This document shows positions 1 through 6,174 of a DNA stretch of 6,174 nt, piece after piece (positions within the stretch are counted from its first letter, which is position 1; the number at the start of each line of letters is the position of its first letter). This DNA is from Nostoc sp. CHAB 5715 (GTDB lineage: Bacteria > Cyanobacteriota > Cyanobacteriia > Cyanobacteriales > Nostocaceae), in NCBI RefSeq assembly GCF_020829685.1, contig NZ_JAIVFR010000421.1:1-6174 (forward strand), read 5' to 3'. The translations under genes were made by a program, and so were the position numbers. The notes under the pieces are model-generated. The model was not told the DNA's origin. It ran no database searches and was given only the letters and a program-made list of their open reading frames with translations.

Positions 1-31
1 AAGCGATCGCAGCTTTTGCTTTGTGACATCT

Positions 32-61
32 CCTACACTGACTCTGCGAGTACAGTGTAGG
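32..61. repeat. Strong hairpin-forming inverted repeat
   Basis: The outer arms CCTACACTG (32-40) and CAGTGTAGG (53-61) are perfect reverse complements. The stem continues inward with ACTC (41-44) against GAGT (48-51), leaving a TGC triloop and one bulged A at 52, so 13 base pairs form in 30 bases. No T-run follows on either side, so a classical intrinsic terminator is not supported. It lies between the left edge of the window, where a HIP1 site occurs at 3-10, and the lipoprotein gene. It may be a dispersed palindromic repeat or an mRNA 3'-end structure of a gene outside the window. Confidence 0.6.
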
Positions 62-137
62 CTTGGAATTTCTTGATGCTGAAAAAGCAGCAGTCTGTCC
101 GGTTAAACTGATAAGGATAAAAGTAGCAGATCAAGCA

Positions 138-572
138 GTGAATAACATAGTGCGGTTAGTTTTGACAGCAATATTGCTGGTGCTAGTGACAGCTTGTGGC
201 AGTATCGGACTGCTACCGACTAGAGAGTTAGTGCAAAAAGCGATCGCACTTGGGCTAGAGCAAACTCAACAAAAACTTAGCCAGCAGTTGGATCTAGATT
301 TTCAAGGATTTGAAATCAAGCGGCTATCAATTACCCAGGAAGAACCCCTAACCATTGAAAATTTACCAGCTTTCCACGTTCGAGGAACCTACGATTTAAT
401 TTTAAAGCTACCAAAACGGCGCTTGAGGCAACCAAAAAAACCTTTTGACGTTTACCTGCAAATTCAGCAAGAAGGTAAAACCTGGCGATTGCTACTTCCA
501 GAAAAGAGTAGTAAAGATACTCAATCAATTTGGCGTAGCTATCTAATATCATGTCCGATAAATTACTTGTGA
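138..572 (+). CDS. Small putative lipoprotein, 3' end altered by a MITE-like insertion
   Basis: This encodes a predicted 144-residue lipoprotein of unknown function. From the GTG at 138 the protein has a short N-region (MNNIVR), a hydrophobic core at residues 7-17 and a lipobox V-T-A-C with Cys20, so export and lipid anchoring are expected. The rest (about 25-136) is soluble, with a helical segment (about 29-52) and a beta-rich part ending in KTWRLLLPE. An open frame continues upstream to a TTG at 63, but that start would bury the signal peptide behind 25 extra residues, so GTG 138 is preferred; GTG 150 is an alternative. No well-placed Shine-Dalgarno sequence is visible (AAGGA at 113-117 is too far away). 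Residues 137-144 (ISCPINYL) and the stop are encoded by the repeat at 546-676. Removing the repeat and one TA would give an ending WRSYLIQ at 138 residues. I do not recognise the family; it is probably a conserved cyanobacterial hypothetical protein. Confidence 0.7.
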   Translation: MNNIVRLVLTAILLVLVTACGSIGLLPTRELVQKAIALGLEQTQQKLSQQLDLDFQGFEIKRLSITQEEPLTIENLPAFHVRGTYDLILKLPKRRLRQPKKPFDVYLQIQQEGKTWRLLLPEKSSKDTQSIWRSYLISCPINYL

Positions 573-676
573 TATGTCAAAAGCGAGTGGAACGAAGTGA
601 AACGAAGCAATCACAACGTCTGGAGCGATTGCTTCACTCCGTTCGCAATTGACTTGTGTTTAACCGGACGTGATAT
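546..676. mobile_element. MITE-like palindromic element inserted in the lipoprotein 3' end
   Basis: The ends are inverted repeats: ATATCATGTCCG (546-557) and CGGACGTGATAT (665-676) match at 11 of 12 positions. Similarity continues inward: GTCAA at 576-580 opposes TTGAC at 649-653, and GAAGCAATC at 604-612 pairs perfectly with GATTGCTTC at 627-635. The element has no coding capacity. A TA dinucleotide is present at both borders (544-545 and 676-677), consistent with target duplication of the Tc1/mariner-IS630 kind. The exact border is uncertain by a base or two, because the right TA overlaps the end of the terminal repeat. Its body, with GAACGAAG and GAAGCAATC motifs, resembles dispersed repeats I know from Nostocales genomes; mobilisation in trans by a transposase elsewhere is inferred. 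Confidence 0.65.
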
Positions 677-906
677 AATTCAGTAATTGATACTCACTGA
701 CAGAAATTAGGTAATACTAATTCTTCATGAAGATGCAGATAATAAGACCCCCTGTAGTCCCCCCTTAATAAGGGGGGACGGCGTAGCCGGGGGGTAAATA
801 TATGCAGCTTTACAAAGAAACGGTATAATACTAATTCTTCATGAAGATGTACATAATCTTTAAAAACGAACCGCCAAGGAAAGTTAAAAAGTCAAAAGCT
901 CGCTAT
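677..906. other. Gene-free stretch with a direct repeat and palindromes
   Basis: No plausible gene lies here. A 24-bp sequence beginning TAATACTAATTC occurs twice without mismatch, at 712-735 and 826-849. Its core TCTTCATGAAGA (722-733 and 836-847) is a 12-bp palindrome. The two copies flank the C-rich/G-rich palindrome at 747-795, so the set may be one composite repeat island. The stretch lies downstream of both the lipoprotein gene and the reductoisomerase gene, which converge on it. No hairpin followed by a T-run was found at the end of the reductoisomerase gene. Confidence 0.6.
747..795. repeat. C/G-tract palindrome, cyanobacterial dispersed repeat type
   Basis: An inner perfect stem GTCCCCCCTT (757-766) pairs with AAGGGGGGAC (770-779) around an AAT loop. 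An outer stem ACCCCC (747-752) pairs with GGGGGT (790-795), and a mini-hairpin GGC-GTA-GCC occupies 780-788, so the RNA could fold as a branched structure. Comparable CCCCCCTTAATAAGGGGGG units are, as far as I recall, common between genes of Nostocales. It could act as a bidirectional transcription stop between the converging genes, but there is no T-tract to support an intrinsic terminator. Confidence 0.6.
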
Positions 907-2499
<1,593 letters not shown>

Positions 2500-3387
2500 A
2501 TGGAGCTAAGGCATTTACGCTACTTTGTCGCAGTTGCAGAAGAATTACATTTTGGTCGAGCAGCCCAAAGACTCCACATGGCGCAGCAACCTCTAAGTCA
2601 ACAAATACGCCAATTAGAAACAGAATTGGGTGTTTCTCTATTCCACCGCACCAAGCGTCAGGTTCAGCTTACGGAAGCAGGAAAAGCTTTTTTGCAGGAG
2701 GCGCGTCAAGTTTTGGATAAAGCATCTCACGCAATAAAAGTGGCAAGACTTGTTGCACAGGGAGAAATTGGACGACTTGCTGTGGGTTTCTCTGGTTTTG
2801 CAACTTATAGCATTTTGCCGAAAGTTCTTCAGGTATTTCGAGAGCGTTTCCCTAGCGTGGAATTGGATTTAGAGGAAATGACAACCAGCGCTCAAGTACA
2901 GGCTTTACAAAACCGTCAAATTCATCTTGGGCTGATGATTCCCCCTGTAAATGATGCGTCTCTAAGCTTGTCTATGATTCTGCAAGAACCATTTGTGGTG
3001 GTTTTGCCAGAGTCTCATCCTCTAGCTAAAAAGCCGGAATTAACTTTGTCCGCCTTAGGCAATGAATCTTTCATTTTAGTGTCGCGTCATTTAGAACCTG
3101 GCTACTATGATTTATGTATCAGTTTATTCCAACAAGCTGGTTTCAGTCCTAAAGTTGTCCAAAAAGCAAGCCATAAGCAAACAATACTCGGTCTTGTTTC
3201 TGCTGGTATGGGTGTTTCCCTTGCTCCTGCATCAATTCGTAATATCTACAGGAGAGGGGTTGTTTATACCAATCTCAACACGTCAATAGCAAAGGTGGAG
3301 CTTGCAGCCGTCTGGCGACAAGATGAGTCATCACCTATCTTGCAAACATTTATTCAGGTCATTAGAGAAATTGTTCTTCAGAATTGA
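2500..3387 (+). CDS. LysR-type transcriptional regulator
   Basis: This 295-residue protein has the length and layout of LysR-family regulators. The N-terminal winged helix-turn-helix covers residues 1-60 (MELRHLRYFVAVAEE, FGRAAQRL, PLSQQIRQLETELG, LFHRT, VQLTEAG). A linker helix follows (about 61-88), then a two-lobed periplasmic-binding-protein-like effector domain (about 91-290) with the family's LVSAGMGVSLAP signature at 232-243. The opening MELRHLRYFVAVAEE and the effector domain look closest to the CatM/BenM/CbnR/AlsR branch rather than to IlvY. The start is fixed by the typical MELRHL opening at ATG 2500, though the ribosome binding site is weak. The gene is divergent from the KARI gene with a 114-bp gap, so control of that gene and of itself is the natural inference. 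The effector is unknown; acetolactate or a related acetohydroxyacid is a reasonable guess by analogy with IlvY. Confidence 0.92.
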   Translation: MELRHLRYFVAVAEELHFGRAAQRLHMAQQPLSQQIRQLETELGVSLFHRTKRQVQLTEAGKAFLQEARQVLDKASHAIKVARLVAQGEIGRLAVGFSGFATYSILPKVLQVFRERFPSVELDLEEMTTSAQVQALQNRQIHLGLMIPPVNDASLSLSMILQEPFVVVLPESHPLAKKPELTLSALGNESFILVSRHLEPGYYDLCISLFQQAGFSPKVVQKASHKQTILGLVSAGMGVSLAPASIRNIYRRGVVYTNLNTSIAKVELAAVWRQDESSPILQTFIQVIREIVLQN

Positions 3388-3452
3388 TTTATGGTTGACC
3401 TATTGAACACCAGAATTTTTGAATTGTGAATTACGTACAATAAGATATGTGC

Positions 3453-3579
3453 TACTAGAAAAACTATCACAAGCATTCTGAACATAAAAATTTTTGAAGT
3501 TGGAATTTTGCACAGTGGGATATGTACTACTAGAAAAACCATCACAAGTATTTCCGTATAACTGCTAGGTACAGTAATG
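3453..3579 (+). repeat. 127-bp direct repeat, copy A
   Basis: This block, from TACTAGAAAAAC to GCTAGGTACAGTAATG, recurs at 3664-3790 with the same length and, by eye, four mismatches (in GTACTAC/GTGCTAC, AAGTATT/AAGCATT, TAACTGC/TAAATGC and AGTAATG/AGTCATG). Such identity in noncoding DNA points to a recent duplication. The block contains the end of unit 1, all of unit 2 and a 23-base tail. Confidence 0.85.
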
Positions 3580-3633
3580 TAGGGTGGGCTTTGCCCACCA
3601 TATCCGGGTTTTGGTGGGCAAAGCCCACCCTAC
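3579..3633. repeat. Perfect long palindrome with 22-bp arms
   Basis: The arm at 3579-3600 (GTAGGGTGGGC, then TTTGCCCACCA) is the exact reverse complement of 3612-3633, with an 11-base loop TATCCGGGTTT. Each arm is itself a hairpin: GGTGGGC (3583-3589), TTT, GCCCACC (3593-3599). The structure can therefore switch between one long stem and two small ones. The GTAGGGTGGGC...GCCCACC motif is a familiar dispersed cyanobacterial intergenic repeat. No T-run follows, so it is not called a terminator. Confidence 0.8.
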
Positions 3634-3663
3634 GTGTATTTCAAAAATCAAATAGGAGTCCTA

Positions 3664-3790
3664 TACTAGAAAAACTATCACAAGCATTCTGAACATAAAA
3701 ATTTTTGAAGTTGGAATTTTGCACAGTGGGATATGTGCTACTAGAAAAACCATCACAAGCATTTCCGTATAAATGCTAGGTACAGTCATG
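3664..3790 (+). repeat. 127-bp direct repeat, copy B
   Basis: This is the second copy of the block at 3453-3579, offset by 211 bases and ending 34 bases before the membrane-protein start codon. Changes from copy A include TATAAC to TATAAA at 3768-3773, which brings it closer to a -10 hexamer, but no matching -35 box is seen. The 5' boundary of the copy (in CTATACTAG) is where similarity to the full unit stops. Confidence 0.85.
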
Positions 3791-3824
3791 ATCGAGGTAA
3801 TAGTTTCACCAAAGACAGGATAAG

Positions 3825-4598
3825 ATGTATATCAACTTTTTCATCAGTTCCATTGCAGGAATTGTGGTGGTAGTGCTAACAGCTTTTGCCTTACTGCAAT
3901 GGTTGCACATCCCTGCTGGTAACTTTCTTGATTGGGTGATTGGTGGTGCAAGCTTTTGGTGGCTGTTGGTAATTGTTACTGTACCGTGGAATGTGCATTT
4001 TCAAGCCAAAGAAGTCTTAGCAGAAGCAGCACAATCCAAAGAGAAAGGAATTCCAGTTGATGAGAAACAAGTAAAATATGTGACAGTATTGGCAAAGCGA
4101 TCGCTCTGGGTTGCCATTGCTTTACACTTATTCTCAGCCGTTGGTCTTTATACTCTTGCTGCCACTGGTATTAGTATGGTTGGGTATATAAGTTCTGGTG
4201 CAGCTTTGTTATTAACAATTCTGCGTCCAGCGATTCGAGCTTATGAGTATTTATATGCGCGGTTAACGATGATTCGCCAAGAATGGAAGTATCCCCGTGA
4301 AGATATTGTTGAACTGCGCGATCGCTTCTCAATATTAGAACAAAAAATCCAGTCATTAGAGGAGCAACTTAACCCAGAACAATCCTATTCATTACCCGCA
4401 ACTCAACAACGCTTTGCCGAAGAAACTCGCAGAGATTTAGCTCGAATTGCTGCTAATTTAGAAGAATTACGCGCGACAAATCAAACTGAACATGAGCGGT
4501 TGGCGAGAGAAGCAAGAAATGCGATCGCGCAACTTTCCACCGACGGGCAATTTCTCGATCATGTCCGCGAAATTATTCGATTTTTTAAGACCGCTTAA
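3825..4598 (+). CDS. Four-helix membrane protein with C-terminal coiled coil
   Basis: This encodes a 257-residue protein of unknown function, probably in a cell or thylakoid membrane. Four hydrophobic segments are visible: about 4-26 (FFISSIAGIVVVVLTAFALL), 36-54 (WVIGGASFWWLLVIVTV), 93-114 (SLWVAIALHLFSAVGLYTLA) and 117-135. They are split by a charged loop at 58-92 (AKEVLAEAAQSKEKG). From about 138 on the protein is highly charged and helical, with leucine-rich heptad-like stretches at 160-183 and 197-236, suggesting a coiled coil that could mediate oligomerisation or bind a partner. With four membrane passes, both ends would be on the same side. The ATG at 3825 has an AGGA (3817-3820) four bases upstream, which supports the start. 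Three HIP1 sites lie within the gene, as expected for native cyanobacterial DNA. No enzyme motif was recognised; it is probably a lineage-specific conserved hypothetical protein. It converges with the dehydrogenase gene. Confidence 0.85.
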   Translation: MYINFFISSIAGIVVVVLTAFALLQWLHIPAGNFLDWVIGGASFWWLLVIVTVPWNVHFQAKEVLAEAAQSKEKGIPVDEKQVKYVTVLAKRSLWVAIALHLFSAVGLYTLAATGISMVGYISSGAALLLTILRPAIRAYEYLYARLTMIRQEWKYPREDIVELRDRFSILEQKIQSLEEQLNPEQSYSLPATQQRFAEETRRDLARIAANLEELRATNQTEHERLAREARNAIAQLSTDGQFLDHVREIIRFFKTA

Positions 4599-4648
4599 TT
4601 AAGCTGTTACGCATTTAAGTTGCACATTAACTGGTGAGGTTGTCCTTT

Positions 4649-4698
4649 GTCATTTGTCCTTTGTCATTGGTAAAGACAAATGACTAATGACTAATGAC
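4649..4698. repeat. Heptamer-type short tandem repeats, left cluster
   Basis: Repeats of GTCATTTGTC/GTCATT on the left turn into GACAAATGAC, then TAATGAC twice, on the right. GTCATTTGTC (4649-4658) and GACAAATGAC (4675-4684) form a perfect 10-bp stem. The pattern is that of cyanobacterial short tandemly repeated heptamers. The cluster is part of the larger inverted repeat at 4600-4873. Confidence 0.65.
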
Positions 4699-4801
4699 GG
4701 TCTACACGGAAAATAGTGCAATAAGCTGATGCGCGTCTAGATTGTACATTGCAATTGTTAAGACTGTCATGCAGTCAATGGTCATCTGTCCTTTTAAATA
4801 C

Positions 4802-4829
4802 AAATGACTAATGACAAATGACTAATGAC
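4802..4829. repeat. 14-bp tandem repeat, right heptamer cluster
   Basis: AAATGACTAATGAC occurs twice in perfect tandem (4802-4815 and 4816-4829). It is the counterpart, in opposite orientation, of the cluster at 4649-4698. Confidence 0.75.
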
Positions 4830-4870
4830 AACCCTCACGAGTAAATATACAATTTTATTTGCGTAACAGC

Positions 4871-5644
4871 TTATGTTCGCCGATTAACTAGAGTAGCGCT
4901 AGCTTGGTCAACAGGCATCAGCACAACTTCATTAATATTGACATGGGGCGATCGCGTCACACAGAAAAATATCACATCAGCCACATCATCTGCTGTCAGG
5001 GGCGTAACTCCTTGGTAGACTTTGTTGGCGCGTTCAGCATCTCCGTGAAAGCGCACATTGCTAAATTCCGTTTCTACCATACCAGGGTCAACGGAAGTTA
5101 CACGTACCCGCGTTCCCAACAGGTCTTGTTTTAAACCTTCAGAAATTGCCGTCACAGCAGCTTTGGTAGCACAGTAGACATTACCACCGGGATAAGTTTG
5201 ATGTCCAGCAATGGAACCTAAATTTACTATATGACCGCGATCGCGGCTCACCATTCCCGGAACGACATAGCGGGACACGTAAAGTAAACCCTTAACGTTA
5301 GTATCAATCATGTCTTCCCAATCTTGAAAGCTGCCTTCATGCAACTTGTCTAAACCACGACTTAAACCAGCATTGTTGATGAGAATGTCGATGTCAGACC
5401 AGGCAGAGGGTAGAGTAGAAATAGCAAATTCAACAGCGTTGCGATCGCGCACATCTAGCTGTAACAAATGAATTTCAATACCAAATTCTTTAATGAGAGT
5501 ATCTGCTAGCTGCTGCAAACGTTCCAACCGTCGTGCTGCTAGGATTAGTTTTGCACCTGCACCAGCAAAGATTCTCGCGCAAGCAGTACCAATACCACTA
5601 CTTGCACCAGTAATAAAAATGATTTGATTTTCTAGGGAAGTCAT
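4871..5644 (-). CDS. YdfG-like short-chain dehydrogenase/reductase (NADP-dependent 3-hydroxy acid dehydrogenase type)
   Basis: This is a 257-residue classical short-chain dehydrogenase, a soluble Rossmann-fold enzyme. It shows the cofactor motif TGASSGIG (12-19), the basic pair R38-R39 after the second strand that favours NADP(H), D64 in LDVRD, NNAG (90-93), N116 in DTNVKG, and the catalytic set S144, Y157 and K161 (YCATK). The stretches DWEDMIDTNVKGLLY, PGGNVY, VDPGMVETEFSNVRFHGD and HVNINEVVLMPV are very close to E. coli YdfG, which oxidises L-allo-threonine, serine and 3-hydroxy acids and also reduces malonic semialdehyde. Function is inferred from that likeness; the real substrate in a cyanobacterium is not known. 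Length is normal and the ATG at 5644 gives the usual short lead before the glycine motif; no Shine-Dalgarno sequence is visible. Three HIP1 sites fall inside. The stop codon lies in the right arm of the fold-back repeat. Confidence 0.93.
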   Translation of the reverse strand: MTSLENQIIFITGASSGIGTACARIFAGAGAKLILAARRLERLQQLADTLIKEFGIEIHLLQLDVRDRNAVEFAISTLPSAWSDIDILINNAGLSRGLDKLHEGSFQDWEDMIDTNVKGLLYVSRYVVPGMVSRDRGHIVNLGSIAGHQTYPGGNVYCATKAAVTAISEGLKQDLLGTRVRVTSVDPGMVETEFSNVRFHGDAERANKVYQGVTPLTADDVADVIFFCVTRSPHVNINEVVLMPVDQASATLVNRRT

Positions 5645-5683
5645 TGAAAAAAAGTCAATAGTCCAGTGTTAATTTAAATACAC

Positions 5684-5712
5684 AATTTAGCAATTTAGCA
5701 AGTTACTGACAA
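5684..5712 (-). promoter_or_regulatory. Candidate sigma-70-type promoter of the dehydrogenase gene
   Basis: On the minus strand TTGTCA (5707-5712; five of six bases of TTGACA) is followed after 17 bases by TAAATT (5684-5689; four of six of TATAAT). Transcription would begin about 33 bases before the ATG. The -10 region lies in a short direct repeat, TTGCTAAA twice, so a second TAAATT at 5692-5697 is present but badly spaced. This is prediction only. Confidence 0.45.
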
Positions 5713-5947
5713 AGAAAATTTAGAGCGACCTATTTTCGTTGAGTGTGACCTCGCAATAATAAACGCTGAGTTGCAGAGCTAAACGTAAATGTCAGTGCTT
5801 GCTTTTACGACATAAACAGTGCATTGATAAACTGTGTAATGCCCCACATTTAAGCCACGTTTAGTATCACTGCTAGATGTACTGTAATACTCAGGTTTTG
5901 GAACAAAATGTCGATGATGATGAATTACTCTAAAGTAGTCTGATGCT

Positions 5948-5967
5948 ATGAAAGCGATCGCTTTCAT
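5948..5967. repeat. 20-bp perfect palindrome centred on a HIP1 site
   Basis: ATGAAAGCGATCGCTTTCAT is its own reverse complement. Its centre is the HIP1 octamer at 5954-5961. It has no spacer, so it would be a symmetric site for a dimeric protein or a cruciform rather than an RNA stem-loop. Confidence 0.7.
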
Positions 5968-6085
5968 GATTTTAGGACTTACGCATTGACGCAAAATACA
6001 TAGTATGTAGGGCTTGAAAAACCACATCTGTCGTAGGGGCACAGCATTGCTCATACGTGTCAACTTAACGTAAAAGCCATGTCCC

Positions 6086-6107
6086 GCAAGGAACTGAAGT
6101 TCCTTGC
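6086..6107. repeat. Hairpin 1 of the right-edge cluster
   Basis: GCAAGGAACT (6086-6095) and AGTTCCTTGC (6098-6107) are perfect reverse complements separated by GA, so the folded apex would be a TGAA loop. It lies 10 bases before a second hairpin with the same apex. Confidence 0.7.
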
Positions 6108-6117
6108 TAATAGTAAA

Positions 6118-6135
6118 AGTCATCTGAAGATGACT
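6118..6135. repeat. Hairpin 2 of the right-edge cluster
   Basis: AGTCATCT (6118-6125) and AGATGACT (6128-6135) pair perfectly around GA. The apex CTGAAG is the same as in the hairpin at 6086-6107. Confidence 0.65.
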
Positions 6136-6155
6136 AAATATAGCCAAAAATCTTT

Positions 6156-6173
6156 AGTCTACTTTAGTAGACT
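6156..6173. repeat. Hairpin 3 of the right-edge cluster
   Basis: AGTCTACT (6156-6163) and AGTAGACT (6166-6173) pair perfectly around TT. The AGTCTACTTTAGTAGACT unit is one I associate with repeats in Nostoc-like genomes. The window ends one base later, so what follows is unknown. Confidence 0.65.
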
Positions 6174-6174
6174 T

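Larger units (their letters stand above)
3388..3824. other. 437-bp gene-free gap filled with tandem and inverted repeats
   Basis: No coding region is credible here. Between 3405 and 3790 lie four related units of about 76 bases, one of them truncated, with a perfect palindrome between units two and three. Unit 1 is 3405-3479, unit 2 is 3480-3555, the partial unit 3 is 3664-3690 and unit 4 is 3691-3766. Units share the blocks AATTTTTGAA, GATATGT, CTACTAGAAAAAC and ATCACAAG. The last bases (3817-3824) hold the ribosome binding site AGGA of the next gene. Confidence 0.7.
4600..4873. repeat. Fold-back inverted-repeat element between convergent genes
   Basis: The outer 14 bases TAAGCTGTTACGCA (4600-4613) are perfectly reverse-complementary to 4860-4873. 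Similarity continues through GTGAGG...TTGTC (left arm to 4644, right arm from 4827), then through heptamer repeats, and weakly to GGTCT (4699-4703) against AGACTGTC (4761-4768). The arms are thus about 104 and 113 bases around a loop of about 57. The left arm begins just after the stop codon of the membrane-protein gene. The outermost three bases of the right arm are the stop codon of the dehydrogenase gene on the minus strand. A degenerate third copy of the arm start, TAAGCTGATGCGC, lies in the loop (4722-4734). No gene fits inside. It could be a MITE-like relic, and transcripts from either side would form a long hairpin. Confidence 0.65.
5645..6174. other. 530-bp gene-free region at the right edge
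   Basis: It holds the likely dehydrogenase promoter at its left end, a 20-bp palindrome around a HIP1 site, a GGACTTACGCA repeat motif (5975-5985), a segment with the GGCACAGCATTGCT motif (about 6039-6052) and three short hairpins at the right end. A 122-codon open frame on the minus strand (5779-6147) runs through these repeats and is not accepted as a gene. The GGACTTACGCA and GGCACAGCATTGCT motifs are, in my recollection, parts of widespread cyanobacterial intergenic repeats. Confidence 0.6.

Noticed and set aside
63..137. Upstream extension of the lipoprotein to the TTG at 63
   Set aside because: It would place 25 mostly polar residues before a textbook lipoprotein signal peptide, and the TTG begins right after the hairpin with no ribosome binding site.
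3579..3633. Rho-independent terminator for the LysR gene
   Set aside because: The stem is long and GC-rich, but no T-run follows on either strand and it lies about 190 bases past the stop codon.
3405..3766. Possible CRISPR array
   Set aside because: The units are about 76 bases and similar over nearly their full length, with no constant short repeat and unique spacers, and no cas gene is present.
4802..4829. Possible CRISPR or iteron origin from the 14-bp repeats
   Set aside because: Only two tandem copies of a heptamer-derived sequence occur, typical of cyanobacterial short tandem repeats; no replication gene is nearby.
5779..6147. Minus-strand open frame of 122 codons
   Set aside because: It runs through hairpins and dispersed-repeat motifs, has no recognisable domain, and its composition is what translation of repeats gives. 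No ribosome binding site supports it.

Overview
The window looks like chromosomal DNA of a filamentous, heterocyst-type (Nostocales-like) cyanobacterium. The evidence is nine copies of the cyanobacterial octamer HIP1 (GCGATCGC), heptamer repeats built on TGACTAA/TGACAAA, and many dispersed palindromic repeats between genes. The assignment rests on these features and not on a database match.

Layout from left to right: a strong hairpin (32-61); a small lipoprotein gene (138-572, +) whose last codons and stop lie inside a MITE-like element (546-676); a gene-free stretch of palindromes and a direct repeat (677-906); a plant-type long ketol-acid reductoisomerase gene (907-2385, -); a 114-bp divergent control region; a LysR-type regulator gene (2500-3387, +); a repeat-filled gap with a 127-bp near-identical duplication around a 22-bp-arm palindrome (3388-3824); a four-helix membrane protein with a coiled-coil tail (3825-4598, +); a roughly 274-bp fold-back repeat between convergent genes (4600-4873); a YdfG-like short-chain dehydrogenase gene (4871-5644, -); and a 530-bp gap with a promoter, a HIP1-centred 20-bp palindrome and a run of hairpins (5645-6174).

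The most notable unit is the reductoisomerase/LysR pair. Cyanobacteria normally make branched-chain amino acids with a short class I enzyme of about 330 residues. This 492-residue protein instead reads like the mature part of chloroplast KARI, with the catalytic residues in place. Its divergent pairing with a LysR regulator recalls ilvY-ilvC of enteric bacteria. The pair sits in a 3.8-kb stretch without a HIP1 site, while the flanks carry them often, which suggests horizontal acquisition. No CRISPR array, tRNA, rRNA, transposase or phage gene was seen. The other genes appear to be ordinary, unlinked housekeeping or hypothetical genes.
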